A stretch of DNA of 64,000 bases from Riemerella anatipestifer (lineage in GTDB: Bacteria; Bacteroidota; Bacteroidia; Flavobacteriales; Weeksellaceae). Shown piece after piece: positions 32,060 through 41,203 of this stretch. Under the pieces are notes generated by a model, which saw only the letters and a program-made list of their open reading frames with translations, did no database searches and was not told the origin of the DNA. Within the stretch, counting starts at the first letter, position 1; each line of letters starts with the position of its first letter. Both the position numbers and the translations under genes were made by a program. The DNA is taken from NCBI RefSeq assembly GCF_035666175.1, contig NZ_CP142016.1, positions 2,046,001 to 2,110,000 on the forward strand. The letters run 5' to 3'.

Positions 32060-32515
32060 TTAACTGTTCAAAATTTTTGTTAATTCCATTTCAGCTGTCC
32101 AAAATTCCTCGCCCGTATGCTTCCCGTGAGCGGTATAGTATATATTTCCATATCGGTCAAGTTTCAATCGGTAACAATTTAAAGTGCTTTGAGGGGCTGA
32201 AAATTGTTCTTGTTCTTCATTCTCTAACTCCACAAAAGTCCAATCCGTATCACCTAATAAACTCTCTAAATTTGAGGTTGGTTCTTCTGTTAGTTTCGGT
32301 TGTGTGGTCTTGTAAAAATCCACAAAGGTATCTCGGTAATTAACCGACAAAAAACAATCATCATTCTCTATATTGTCCAACACTTTAAGGCGTTGGGCTT
32401 GTTGCTCTTTCCACCCTTGCGAAATAGTTATAATCGCAAAGTCGCAACTATCCCACTCGCTGCCTGTGTAGGCTCTTACTAAAATATGCCTTGTTGGTGT
32501 GTGTGATTTTTTCAT
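32060..32515 (-). CDS. ICE protein, function unknown
   Basis: 151 residues. Segments such as RAYTGSEWDSCDFAIITIS and YRLKLDRYGNIYYTAHGKHTGEEFWTAEM suggest a beta-rich cytosolic protein. Not recognised. It lies between the DUF932 gene and the 223-residue gene in one leftward operon. Confidence 0.5.
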   Translation of the reverse strand: MKKSHTPTRHILVRAYTGSEWDSCDFAIITISQGWKEQQAQRLKVLDNIENDDCFLSVNYRDTFVDFYKTTQPKLTEEPTSNLESLLGDTDWTFVELENEEQEQFSAPQSTLNCYRLKLDRYGNIYYTAHGKHTGEEFWTAEMELTKILNS

Positions 32516-32530
32516 TGCTTTATGGTTTAT

Positions 32531-32560
32531 AAAGGCGGTTACTATGATATAACCGCCTTT
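32531..32560. repeat. 10-bp inverted repeat between ICE genes
   Basis: AAAGGCGGTT and AACCGCCTTT flank a 10-base spacer. Neither side shows a clear T-run, so it may be an mRNA-processing hairpin or weak attenuator between the DUF932 and 151-residue genes. Confidence 0.5.
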
Positions 32561-32591
32561 GGGTTAGTATTTAATTTTTCGTTATCCTCTG

Positions 32592-33665
32592 TTAGTTGTA
32601 ACTAAACATCTCGGCTCCGTGTTCTGCAAAAACATTACAAAGGTCAAAGGCTTTTTGTCCTCTGCTTTGTGCAGTTCCGCCCATTACTAAGGATTTTAAT
32701 TTGCTTTCATCGTCCTTGTAATTACATACATTTTGATAGTACCCAGTAACGGCGTTGTATGCACCGAACAAAGTTCCTTTCGTGGTTTCCATTTGTTGGC
32801 TATCGCTGACCATTGCATACATAAAAGCATCATCTACGGTATTTTTAAACACGGTTGATAGTTCATCGGTGTTACCTTTTTTCAAGTGTTCTAAGGTTTC
32901 TTTATTAGGACACAAAGCCAATTCTATTAACTTTCGTACTTCTCGGTCGTTTACTCGGATTTTTGCCCACTCGTTAAATGTTCCCTCTAATCGGTCGCTT
33001 AACTTATTGGCTAATCCCATAACCTTGTGAGCGTTGGCTAATCGCTGTTTTGCCCCTGATGTATGACGGATACGAACCACATTATTCATATTTTTAAATG
33101 CAGCGTTCAGCGTATTTTGACACACTATTCGGATAGGCGTAAAGGCGGCTGTAATACTTCCACTTCCATCGTGGCTTGTGGTTAAAAAAATGTACTTTTC
33201 AGTTACATCATCACCATTGCCCACTCGGATATAACTTGGTAATTTGGCGGTTATAAAAATCTTCTCGCCTTTGCCTAAAGCCCCAGCGGTTTCGTACAAA
33301 ATTCCATTGCCACCTCCGACAATCTCATCGAAAAAGGCGAATGCCTCGTGGTTTTGTACGACTTGGTAGTCTTTACCTACTACGCCCAAAATCTCATTGT
33401 TATCATCTCGCATCGTGGCAAAGGCGTTCGGCACTTCGATTTCGCTGTCGTAAAACTCTATTCCCTGCTCGGTGGTTTTCAATCCCTTACCCTTAGTGTA
33501 TAAAGGCTCTTTGCTGACTTCAAAGTCTAATCCTGCGTGTCTTATCGCTTCTGCACTTGTTGGGTGTTCGCTTACGATTTGCCCCAATCCGTGCCACGCT
33601 TTTTCCTTTACGCTGAAAAAACTGTACTTTCCTGTTCTGCTGTTGTAATTAATGTTATGTGCCAT
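32592..33665 (-). CDS. DUF932 phage/plasmid-like protein
   Basis: 357 residues matching the DUF932 (TIGR03299) family: FSVKEKAWHGLGQIVSEHPTSAEAI near the start, VVGKDYQVVQNHEAFAFFDEIV, FLTTSHDGSGSITAAFTPIRIVCQNTL and the C-terminal AYNAVTGYYQN. These genes are frequent on conjugative elements; the biochemical role is unknown. Confidence 0.85.
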   Translation of the reverse strand: MAHNINYNSRTGKYSFFSVKEKAWHGLGQIVSEHPTSAEAIRHAGLDFEVSKEPLYTKGKGLKTTEQGIEFYDSEIEVPNAFATMRDDNNEILGVVGKDYQVVQNHEAFAFFDEIVGGGNGILYETAGALGKGEKIFITAKLPSYIRVGNGDDVTEKYIFLTTSHDGSGSITAAFTPIRIVCQNTLNAAFKNMNNVVRIRHTSGAKQRLANAHKVMGLANKLSDRLEGTFNEWAKIRVNDREVRKLIELALCPNKETLEHLKKGNTDELSTVFKNTVDDAFMYAMVSDSQQMETTKGTLFGAYNAVTGYYQNVCNYKDDESKLKSLVMGGTAQSRGQKAFDLCNVFAEHGAEMFSYN

Positions 33666-33711
33666 TGTTCTAAAATTTAAATGTTCTTAAATTGTTTTGT
33701 TCGTCTGTTAA

Positions 33712-34098
33712 TTAAAATGGTAAATCGTCTTCGGTTTCCTCCAACGGTTGTGGTGTTCCCTGTCCGTTAGTTGTTTCCGTGTTCTGTCTTTGTCCACTTG
33801 CGTGTAACTTGATTTTTGAGGTGTGAAAATTAAGCCCCGCTTTGGGTTCTCCGTCCTTGCTAAGCCACGCCCTTGCACTCACTCGCCCAGTGAGTTCAAC
33901 CAAAGCTCCTTTGGTTAATATCTTGGCTACATTTGTACCTTGCCAATACGCACAATCAAAAAAAGCAGTCTGTTGTATGTCTTCGCCTTGTTTGTTACGA
34001 TAGTGATTGTTTACGGCGATTGAAAAGTTTACTACTTTTCTGTCGTTAGGAAGGGCTTTCACCTCCGCATCTCTTGTTAATCGTCCTGTGATGTTCAT
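33712..34098 (-). CDS. ssb: single-stranded DNA-binding protein (mobile-element type)
   Basis: 128 residues: an OB fold (INITGRLTRDAEVKALPNDRKVVNFSIAVN, then CAYWQGTNVAKILTKGALVELTGRVSARAW) followed by a flexible tail ending in DDLPF, the acidic tip that recruits repair and replication partners. As an ICE-borne SSB it would coat transferred or replicating single strands. Confidence 0.9.
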   Translation of the reverse strand: MNITGRLTRDAEVKALPNDRKVVNFSIAVNNHYRNKQGEDIQQTAFFDCAYWQGTNVAKILTKGALVELTGRVSARAWLSKDGEPKAGLNFHTSKIKLHASGQRQNTETTNGQGTPQPLEETEDDLPF

Positions 34099-34109
34099 TT
34101 TGTTTAATT

Positions 34110-34256
34110 TTAATTGTTAATTACTCGTTTGTTACGCTCTGCCCACGCTTTGCTCTCTTGCCAGGCTGTGTTGAAATTTTTTATTATTCGGTAATGAGAG
34201 GAAGAGCTGTTTCGTTTAAAATCCATTACTAATAAATCTACTTTTGTATGTTTCAT
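34110..34256 (-). CDS. small basic ICE protein upstream of ssb
   Basis: A 48-residue frame (KRNSSSSHYRIIKNFNTAWQ core) lying 11 bases ahead of the ssb start on the same strand. Composition is protein-like and basic. Unknown function; supported only by context and codon appearance. Confidence 0.4.
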   Translation of the reverse strand: MKHTKVDLLVMDFKRNSSSSHYRIIKNFNTAWQESKAWAERNKRVINN

Positions 34257-34282
34257 ATTGACCTTTTTTTTATTCGTCTAAA

Positions 34283-34469
34283 GAGCCGGAATATGCTGGT
34301 TTCGTTTCGAGGGCTTATAAAAAGTAGTGTTTAGCCTCCACAAGGTTTTTCAAAAAAATACGCTCCTTGGAGGAAGATTTTTTTGAAAACCCGTAGGGCT
34401 TGACCTTGTGGAGGCGTTAAGAACACGGAAATACTTTTGCCCTTCGAGTACGAAACCAGCATTACGGCT
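34283..34469. repeat. long nested palindrome (multi-arm inverted repeat)
   Basis: At least four nested arms share one centre. ATGCTGGTTTCGT (34293-34305) pairs with 34450-34462, extended by AGCCG/CGGCT at the outer ends. CGAGGGC (34308-34314) pairs with 34439-34446 with one bulge. GCCTCCACAAGGT (34334-34346) pairs perfectly with 34403-34415. TTTTCAAAAAAAT (34347-34359) pairs perfectly with 34377-34389. CTCCTTGGAG at 34363-34372 is near the tip. No gene lies in 34257-34589. Possible roles are origin, recombination site or structured RNA. Confidence 0.85.
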
Positions 34470-34589
34470 ATTTAACTCTCGAAAAAAAAGGTGGAAATAG
34501 GAAGTGAAATACAAAAGACAAATTCGGTAATGGGTACAATCGAAAGGATAAGCTCTGCATCGATTACCGAATATTTTTTTATTACTAAG

Positions 34590-35569
34590 ACTCGTTGTGC
34601 ATTTTAAATAATACTGATTTTTAGATGATTTAATTTTCTTTGGAAGATAAATTTATTGATATATTGAATAACCGTTGCGGCGGTTATTTTACTGATTATC
34701 CTTGTTTTAAAGCCTTCAAAAGTTTTAGCATTGTTTCTTTTAATCATAAATTGGTCGCAAAGTTGAGAGAAAAATGTCTCAATTCGTTTTCGCTTTTTCT
34801 TGTACAATGAAAATTGAGGAATATAATCTTTCTGATTACTTCTCATTGGTGTATCTAATTTAATATTAGCATAGTTAAATAAATCTATTTGAACTTTTGC
34901 TGATAAATAGCCTCTATCTCCAATTAAAGTACAGTTTCGCATTTGCTCACCACTATCTTTTAAATAGTGGATGTCGTGAACGGATGCAGGGCTTATATCA
35001 AAATTCTTAATCACACCATTTAAAGAACATACTGCGTGTAGTTTATAGCCATAGAAATATAATTTCTGTGAAGCACAATAACCATATGTTGGTGAAGAAT
35101 AGGATTGCTCTTTACAAATTTTTGAACGAGTAGAACGAGCGTTTTCACAAACTTTCATTGGCATGCTATCAACGATAAAAATATCTTCAAACTCATTGAA
35201 CTCCATCGAAATACGCTGTCTAATTTGCTCTGTTTGTAGGGATAGTCTTCGTTTTCGCTTATTGTAAACACTTCTTTCAATTTTGTTTATCAGAGAGTTT
35301 GGCAATTTTCTAAATAACTGTAATTCGCTATCAATACTCAAGTATTCAGCAGTAATATTAAGGCTTATGACTTCTAAATCGCTCATTTTAGGTGTTCTTC
35401 TCTGATAACTAATCAGTTGATTTTCTGAAAAAAGTCCTAAAACTTCCAAAATTCTTTCATATATTTGCTCTAAGTTGTTCATTTATATCGTTTTATAGCA
35501 AAAACAATATACTGATTTTCAGTCTAATAAACAACTCTTGTTTTTTTCATTTCATAATGCACAACGGGT
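34590..35569 (-). mobile_element. IS982-family insertion sequence, ISRa1-like, copy 1
   Basis: 980 bp with terminal inverted repeats ACTCGTTGTGCATT and ACCCGTTGTGCATT (13/14). The flanks carry TACTAAG on both sides (34583-34589 and 35570-35576; 8 bp if a shared T is counted), a target duplication of the size usual for IS982. Inserted in a non-coding part of the ICE between palindrome and integrase. Confidence 0.85.
34604..35482 (-). CDS. IS982-family transposase (copy 1)
   Basis: 292 residues. The DDE core shows D at IVDSMPM (about residue 102), a second D at LIGDRGYLSAKVQ (about 190) and E in KRKRIETFFSQL (about 236), the IS982 signature GDRGY...IETFFSQ. Intact from start to stop. It differs from copy 2 at three residues (L/I4, L/F56, N/Y250 by count). 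Confidence 0.9.
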   Translation of the reverse strand: MNNLEQIYERILEVLGLFSENQLISYQRRTPKMSDLEVISLNITAEYLSIDSELQLFRKLPNSLINKIERSVYNKRKRRLSLQTEQIRQRISMEFNEFEDIFIVDSMPMKVCENARSTRSKICKEQSYSSPTYGYCASQKLYFYGYKLHAVCSLNGVIKNFDISPASVHDIHYLKDSGEQMRNCTLIGDRGYLSAKVQIDLFNYANIKLDTPMRSNQKDYIPQFSLYKKKRKRIETFFSQLCDQFMIKRNNAKTFEGFKTRIISKITAATVIQYINKFIFQRKLNHLKISII

Positions 35570-35595
35570 TACTAAGGTTTATTTCTAAATAAAAT

Positions 35596-35638
35596 TACCG
35601 CTACAAAACAGGAAAAAAGGGAATGTTTTGTAGCGGTA
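35596..35638. repeat. 15-bp perfect hairpin downstream of the integrase
   Basis: TACCGCTACAAAACA (35596-35610) and TGTTTTGTAGCGGTA (35624-35638) enclose a 13-base purine-rich loop. Located between integrase stop and IS copy 1. It lacks a T-run; it may be a recombinase or excision-factor site, or an mRNA stabiliser. Confidence 0.6.
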
Positions 35639-35731
35639 GTTAGGGTAAGTATAAAAATTCTTGGTAGCTCTTATAGGGTTTTTCACAGGAAAATCATAAT
35701 AATGTGCTACTAAGAATAAAACACATCATTT

Positions 35732-36994
35732 TTAAGTATAACTCAAAGATAAATTCTGCAACTTTTGTGAAGCTAACTCCATATCTTTACTAATCTTTGT
35801 ATTTGTAATTTTTGCATAAATTTCTGTGGTATGAATATGTTTATGTCCAAGCATTTTACTGATACTTTCTATTGGAATATCTTCAGTCAGCATCAAGGTG
35901 GCAAAGCTATGTCTTGCCCAATGGAAGGTAATGGGTTTATCTCGAAAAATTCCACATTCATTCATAATTATTTTGAGATATTTATTACAGGTACTATTAC
36001 TCGGTACGGGAAGTAATGCACCATTTTTTCCTAAGCCTTCATACTTCTTTAAAATCATTTCTGGAATTTCCAATACTCGGACATTACAAGGTATTTTTGA
36101 TTTTTGTCGTCGTTTGATGAGCCACTTATGACCATCAAAGAACTCTTGCAAATGGACAGAACTAAGTTGGTATATATCAATATATGAAAAACCTGTAAAA
36201 CAACTAAAAAGGGCTAAATCCCTAACTAATTCTATGAGCTTTTTCATTCTTTCAGAAAAATCATCACAAGGTGTGTATTCAATGAGTTTTATAATCTCTG
36301 ATTTTAAGAGATAACCTCTATCTTTTGGTACAAGTGTATTTTTATAGTGCCGAAAAGGATTAACAATAATAATGTTGTCATTTAAAGCTCTTTTTATGGT
36401 TCGTAAAAGCGGTCCCATATTACCATAAATACTATTGTGGTCTAACCCTCTCTCTATTCTAAGATAATAGTCATAATCATCAATAAAGGTTTTGTCAAGC
36501 TCTATCAATTCTATATCGTCTCTGTGAAGTTTTTCTTTAAGAAATCGTTCTAAATTTCCATAGGCATTTTTATGAGTATTATAACTTCCTGGGGCTCTCA
36601 ATTTCTTCTCAACTTTGAGTTCAAAATCTTTGAGTAAACCCTGAAAGCATTTTAATAAGGTGTGCCCCGAATGTTCTCTGCCTAAATATCTATCTTTTAC
36701 TTTTTTTGCAGTTACATACCCCTCGTATTTTAGCATATCGCTATAAATATTCTGGATATTGGTTTCAATGGCTTTTAATTTTTTGTTGATTTACTTAGCT
36801 TCGTCGGTTTTTCCGCAAACCTGACTGTTTTGCAAATCCAACGAAGGAGATAAACTCAACTTGGTAGAAAAGGGTTCATTTTTTCCGTTAATGGTAATCC
36901 TTGCCATAATGGGAATAGTTCCATCGGCTTTCGGATTTTTTCTTTTTAGGTAAAACAATACTGTGAATGTTGTTCTTTTGGTCTGTTTCATCAC
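35732..36994 (-). pseudogene. tyrosine integrase (IntDOT-like), interrupted by TAA
   Basis: Residues 1-67 (arm-binding domain: FTVLFYLKRKNPKADGTIPIMARITINGK) run into a TAA at 36793-36791. The same frame then continues INKKLKAIETNIQN to M at 36736 and through the catalytic domain to 35732. CAA (Gln) to TAA is the simplest cause. Full length would be 420 residues. The catalytic region has HWARHSFATLM and LGHKHIHTTEIYAK. The first Arg box reads CFTGFSYIDIY, with Ser where most tyrosine recombinases have Arg, as described for IntDOT. The 3' part could be made from 36736 but lacks the arm-binding domain. Confidence 0.85.
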
Positions 36995-37258
36995 TCCATA
37001 TTTTATAGTTACTAAATTAGTTTCTATTGAGTAACAATGAAAGATGAAATTTTACGCAAATTACTGAAATATAACCTCTTTAATGAAAAACTTTCTATAC
37101 AAATCAAGTAACTGATAAGTAACTCAACTTTGTCATTTGAGGTCAAATCTCAGTAAATCACAGTCTGCAAGTTAAAGGTAAATAAACAATTAATCTCTTA
37201 TTTTACAACTAATTATGATTTTTTTTTCATAATTTTGCTTTTTGACTAAATGTTTATT

Positions 37259-38800
37259 TTAAATTTTAGATAAAAGTGTTCTAAAGTTTACTTTATCATC
37301 TATAATTTTTCTTAGGTCTTCCACAGATACTCTTTCTTGTTTCATTGTATCTCTTTCTCTAAGAGTTACTGTATTATCATTAAGTGAATCATGGTCTACA
37401 GTAATGCAGAAAGGTGTACCTATGGCATCTTGTCTTCTGTAGCGCTTACCAATACTATCTTTTTCTTCAAAGATAACATTAAAGTCGTACTTTAATTCGT
37501 TGAAGATTTTTTCTGCAAATTCTGGCAGCCCGTCTTTTTTAACTAATGGCAAAATAGCCGCTTTTACAGGAGCTAGAGCTGGAGGTAAAGACAATACTGT
37601 TCTTGTAGAACCATCTTCTAAGGCCTCTTCTTTAAGAGAGCTAGAGAACACTGCTAGGAACATTCTATCTAATCCCACAGAAGTTTCTACCACATAAGGC
37701 ACATAGCTTTCGCTTCTTTCTGGGTCAAAATATTGCAATTTTCTACCAGAGAATTTCTCGTGTGCAGAAAGGTCAAAGTCTGTTCTTGAGTGGATACCTT
37801 CCAACTCTTTAAATCCGAATGGGAACTTAAATTCTATGTCTGCTGCTGCATTAGCATAATGAGCTAGTTTTTCGTGGTCATGGAACTTGTAATTTTCCGT
37901 ACCTAATCCAAGTGCCAAATGCCAATTAAGTCGTTTTTGTTTCCATTCTTCGTAGAATGACAATTCTGTCCCTGGAGCTACAAAAAATTGCATTTCCATT
38001 TGTTCAAACTCTCTCATACGGAAGATAAATTGCCTCGCTACAATTTCATTTCTAAACGCCTTTCCGATTTGAGCAATCCCAAAAGGTAGCTTATGTCTAG
38101 AAGTTTTCTGTACATTAGAGAAGTTTACGAAAATACCTTGTGCTGTCTCTGGTCTTAGGTAAAGCTCCATGGCGTTTTCTGCGGAAGCTCCTAGTTTAGT
38201 CCCAAACATTAGGTTAAACTGTCTTACTTCTGTCCAGTTTTTAGAGCCAGTATCAGGGTCTGCTATTTCTAGCTCTTCTATAAGGGCTTTAACATCAGCT
38301 AAATCATTATTATCAAGAGATTTAGCCATTCTAGTAAGAATACTTTTCTGTCTTTCTCTGTATTCTAGAACTCTAGGGTTGGTATTTACAAATTGTTCCT
38401 CGTCAAAATCAGCACCAAATCTTTTTTTTGTTTTGGCTATTTCTTTCTGCGCCTTATCTTCTAATTTTGCACAATAGTCTTCTATAAGCACATCGGCTCT
38501 AAATCTTTTCTTGGAATCTTTGTTGTCTATCAAAGGGTCGTTGAAAGAGTCCACGTGCCCAGAAGCTTTCCATGTAGTAGGATGCATTAGAATAGCAGAG
38601 TCTAACCCAACAATGTTTTCATTAAGTTGAGTCATGGCTTTCCACCAATATTGCTTAATATTATTTTTTAGTTCGGCACCATTTTGCCCATAATCATAAA
38701 CAGCAGATAGTCCGTCGTATATTTCACTAGACGGAAAAATAAACCCATATTCTTTAGCGTGGGATACCACTTTCTTAAAATCGTCTTCTTGCTTAGCCAT
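37259..38800 (-). CDS. glyS: glycyl-tRNA synthetase, homodimeric class II type
   Basis: 513 residues. Class II motifs are visible: AQGIFVNFSNVQ, motif 2 (FRNEIVARQFIFRMREFEQMEMQFF region) and motif 3 around SVGLDRMFLAV, with the anticodon-binding domain after ALAPVKAAILP. The length and ExFxxPSSEIYDGLSAVYDYGQNG start fit the eukaryote/Gram-positive-like single-chain form. It charges tRNA-Gly in the cytosol. First clear chromosomal gene right of the ICE. Confidence 0.95.
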   Translation of the reverse strand: MAKQEDDFKKVVSHAKEYGFIFPSSEIYDGLSAVYDYGQNGAELKNNIKQYWWKAMTQLNENIVGLDSAILMHPTTWKASGHVDSFNDPLIDNKDSKKRFRADVLIEDYCAKLEDKAQKEIAKTKKRFGADFDEEQFVNTNPRVLEYRERQKSILTRMAKSLDNNDLADVKALIEELEIADPDTGSKNWTEVRQFNLMFGTKLGASAENAMELYLRPETAQGIFVNFSNVQKTSRHKLPFGIAQIGKAFRNEIVARQFIFRMREFEQMEMQFFVAPGTELSFYEEWKQKRLNWHLALGLGTENYKFHDHEKLAHYANAAADIEFKFPFGFKELEGIHSRTDFDLSAHEKFSGRKLQYFDPERSESYVPYVVETSVGLDRMFLAVFSSSLKEEALEDGSTRTVLSLPPALAPVKAAILPLVKKDGLPEFAEKIFNELKYDFNVIFEEKDSIGKRYRRQDAIGTPFCITVDHDSLNDNTVTLRERDTMKQERVSVEDLRKIIDDKVNFRTLLSKI

Positions 38801-38819
38801 AATATTTAGAATATACCTG

Positions 38820-38827
38820 CAAAAATA
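38820..38827 (-). promoter_or_regulatory. -7 box upstream of glyS
   Basis: The minus strand reads TATTTTTG, a full TAnnTTTG match, 20 bases before the glyS ATG; predicted start near 38813. The -33 TTG is not clear. Confidence 0.45.
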
Positions 38828-38888
38828 ACTTTTTTAATTTTAATTTTGAGGTAAAATCAAATTCTATTTGATAAAAATGGATTGATAT

Positions 38889-39737
38889 TTAAAAATGGAA
38901 AATAGATTTGGCAATATTCCAAGCAGATTCAAAATGGAGCATATTCTGCTTAATTTCTATCTTTTCTAAATTCATAAAGTTGAAAAGCTGTTCTGTAGGC
39001 ATATTTCCTACAAGGTCATCTTTAGCCATTGGGCAGCCTCCTATCCCTTTTATAGCTGAATCAAATCGTCTGCAGCCTTTATCATACGCAGCCTTTAGTT
39101 TAATGTAAGAATCTTCGTATCTGTTATGAAAATGAGCACCAAAGCTAATATCAGGGTGATTCGCAGGAATTTTATCAAATAAAAGTGTAATGCTTTCCGC
39201 AGTGGCTACCCCTGTGGTATCCGAAAGTAATATATTTCTGACTCCTATTTCCGAAAATCGGTTCGCCCAAAAGGCAACATCTTCCCATTTCCAATCTTCT
39301 CCGTATGGATTTCCGAATGCCATAGAAAAGTAGAGGTTAAGTGTTTTATTCTCAGATTTTACCATTTCTAAGATGGTTTCCACTTGATTGAATGCTTCCT
39401 CTTGATCTTTGTTGGTGTTTCTAAACTGAAAGGTTTCGGATATAGAAAAAGGAAATCCCAAAATGTCTACATTGGCATGAGAAAGTGCCTTTTCTGCCCC
39501 TGTTATGTTAGCTACAATAACGGATAGCTTGGTGTTTGATAAAGACTTATCTATATTATCCAGTACTTCCCCAGAGTCCGCCATTTGTGGAATGGCTTTA
39601 GGAGAAACAAAGCTACCACAGTCCAACACATCAAACCCTACCTCCATTAAGCTATTAAGGTAATTGATTTTTGTATCTGTTGGAATAAACTCACTCCAAC
39701 CTTGCATGGCATCTCGTGGACATTCTGTTAGAAACAT
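38889..39737 (-). CDS. hydroxymethylglutaryl-CoA lyase family protein
   Basis: 282 residues of the HMGL/DRE-TIM superfamily: an N-terminal ECPRDAMQGWSEFIPT (in place of the E-x-G-R-D start), GFDVLDCGSFVSPKAIPQMADS, LSDTTGVA, and the FDSAIKGIGGCPMAKDDLVGNMPTE signature with its reactive Cys. It would cleave HMG-CoA to acetyl-CoA and acetoacetate, the last step of leucine breakdown. No leucine-pathway gene adjoins; an acyl-CoA carboxylase gene is 23 kb away. Confidence 0.85.
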   Translation of the reverse strand: MFLTECPRDAMQGWSEFIPTDTKINYLNSLMEVGFDVLDCGSFVSPKAIPQMADSGEVLDNIDKSLSNTKLSVIVANITGAEKALSHANVDILGFPFSISETFQFRNTNKDQEEAFNQVETILEMVKSENKTLNLYFSMAFGNPYGEDWKWEDVAFWANRFSEIGVRNILLSDTTGVATAESITLLFDKIPANHPDISFGAHFHNRYEDSYIKLKAAYDKGCRRFDSAIKGIGGCPMAKDDLVGNMPTEQLFNFMNLEKIEIKQNMLHFESAWNIAKSIFHF

Positions 39738-39910
39738 AATTTTGGTTTAGGAGATAAACTCTAGTTTCCAAATATAATAAAAACTTTTTAAAAGTAAATT
39801 TTATTTTAATATTTTGATAATCATTTGTTTATTGTATTTTAGAGTTGGGTTGACTTTCAAGATTACAATGGAATTTTGAAGATATATAATGGTTTTTGTC
39901 TGATAATATT

Positions 39911-39918
39911 TACCTTTG
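39911..39918 (+). promoter_or_regulatory. -7 box at xrtF; predicted leaderless start
   Basis: TACCTTTG matches TAnnTTTG fully and ends 7 bases before the ATG at 39925, so transcription should start at or beside the start codon. Confidence 0.5.
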
Positions 39919-39924
39919 TGTATT

Positions 39925-40452
39925 ATGTTTGAAGATTTTAAACCCACACTAAAAATCCTATTAAGATTTTTATTAGTTTATTTAGTCTTGCTGGGAGTTT
40001 ATCAGTTTTATTTAAATACTCAAGAAGGTTTAGATGGCTTGTCAATACATATAGCCAACCAATGTACTTTGATACAGAATAACATAGGGTATCCATCACA
40101 AGCCATACCTCAACCAGAACATAATACTTTGTGGTATTATGTAGGTGGGGAGTATGTGTCTAGAATGGTGGAAGGTTGTAATGCTGTATCTGTAATAATA
40201 CTTTTTATAGCATTTATTTTTGCATTTTATAGAGGTTTTAATACTTTTATTTTTGTTTTTGCAGGAGTTATATTTCTGTATATCATAAACATACTTAGGA
40301 TTGTTGGAATAAATGTAGTGCTACTTGAATATCCATCTTATGGTAAAGCTGCCCATGATTATATATTCCCTGCGATTATTTACGGAAGTGTGGTTTTATT
40401 ATGGATTATTTGGATTAAATTTTTTGTACTGAAAGATGAAGTTCAAAGGTAA
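39925..40452 (+). CDS. xrtF: exosortase family protein XrtF
   Basis: 175 residues, multi-spanning membrane protein. The catalytic triad of exosortases is visible: C85 (VEGCNAVSV), R125 (NILRIV) and H144 (KAAHDYIFP). Exosortases are transpeptidases that process sorting-signal proteins in the inner membrane; XrtF is the flavobacterial class. ATG 39925 is used instead of an upstream TTG, which would fall in the promoter. It overlaps its partner gene by 17 bases. Confidence 0.9.
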   Translation: MFEDFKPTLKILLRFLLVYLVLLGVYQFYLNTQEGLDGLSIHIANQCTLIQNNIGYPSQAIPQPEHNTLWYYVGGEYVSRMVEGCNAVSVIILFIAFIFAFYRGFNTFIFVFAGVIFLYIINILRIVGINVVLLEYPSYGKAAHDYIFPAIIYGSVVLLWIIWIKFFVLKDEVQR

Positions 40453-40870
40453 TCTTGTATTTGTTATACTCGGTATTATTGGTTTAATAGGGGTTCGTTT
40501 TTTAGAAGAAACTCTATTTTATGATCCTTTTTTAATCTATTTCAAAATGATGGATGGAGCCAAAGTATTCCCCGTTTTTCAGTGGGGAAAACTTGTTTTA
40601 GGACATCTTTTTAGGCTGATACTTAATCTACTTTTTTCGCTAATCATTGTTTATTTTCTTTTTAAAGATAAAACAAAGACAATGTTAGCTTGTGTTTTAA
40701 TGTTATTAGTTTTTTTGATTACTTTCCCTATTTATCTCTATCTAGTTTATACAGAATTCGACTCAGGATTGCTTTTAGCTTTTTATGTTCGTAGGTTTGT
40801 TATTCAACCTATAATTTTATTGCTCATCATTCCAATGTTTTATTATATGGATGTGAAGAACAAGAATTAA
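40436..40870 (+). CDS. exosortase F-associated membrane protein
   Basis: 144 residues with four hydrophobic segments, starting inside the end of xrtF. Small membrane proteins of this kind (XrtF-associated, TIGR04127 in memory) always accompany xrtF and are thought to be part of the same complex. Followed by a strong terminator. Confidence 0.8.
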   Translation: MKFKGNLVFVILGIIGLIGVRFLEETLFYDPFLIYFKMMDGAKVFPVFQWGKLVLGHLFRLILNLLFSLIIVYFLFKDKTKTMLACVLMLLVFLITFPIYLYLVYTEFDSGLLLAFYVRRFVIQPIILLLIIPMFYYMDVKNKN

Positions 40871-40880
40871 ATTACAAAAC

Positions 40881-40918
40881 AAAAAGGCTTATCTAATTTA
40901 TTACAGATAAGCCTTTTT
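40881..40918. terminator. bidirectional terminator between convergent genes
   Basis: AAAAAGGCTTATCT (40881-40894) pairs with AGATAAGCCTTTTT (40905-40918); T-runs exist in both directions. It serves the xrtF pair and the nifU-like/mrp operon. Confidence 0.9.
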
Positions 40919-40931
40919 TATAATTTATAAA

Positions 40932-41168
40932 CTATTCTACATTTTCCACTCGTGTAATTTCAGGAACTTTTTCTTTAACTGTATTTTCTACGCCTAGCTT
41001 CATTGTGGAGAAACTTACAGGACACCCAGAGCAGTTACCTAGTAATTTCACATAGACTACAGTGTCTTCTATTTTGATGAGCTCTATATCTCCACCATCT
41101 TTATTAAGAAAAGGACGAATACTTTCTAAAGCATTTTCTACTCTTACTTCTATACTATTATTTTCCAT
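40932..41168 (-). CDS. NifU C-terminal domain (Nfu-type) Fe-S scaffold protein
   Basis: 78 residues, a complete Nfu domain: helix, GGDIELIKIEDTVVYVKLLG strands and the CSGCP cluster-binding motif (Cys about 46 and 49). It carries transient [4Fe-4S] clusters for delivery to apoproteins. It is 35 bases downstream of the Mrp gene on the same strand, so the two likely form an Fe-S maturation operon. Confidence 0.9.
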   Translation of the reverse strand: MENNSIEVRVENALESIRPFLNKDGGDIELIKIEDTVVYVKLLGNCSGCPVSFSTMKLGVENTVKEKVPEITRVENVE

Positions 41169-41203
41169 CTTTATTTTAACTCTTTAAAAATATAATATGG
41201 TAA

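Larger units (their letters stand above)
30519..37258. mobile_element. integrase-side remnant of an ICE or mobilizable element (PRTRC type)
   Basis: PRTRC C and E, DUF932, SSB and an IntDOT-type tyrosine integrase lie next to one another, a set typical of conjugative elements and plasmids of Bacteroidota. The segment is bounded on the left by the Mu-like prophage and on the right by glyS. The 264 bases 36995-37258 hold no gene and should contain the attachment site; I could not identify its core. The integrase carries an in-frame stop, so the element is probably unable to excise alone. Confidence 0.7.

Noticed and set aside
39916..39924. TTG start for xrtF
   Set aside because: It overlaps the -7 box; ATG 39925 starts at the conserved protein N-terminus.
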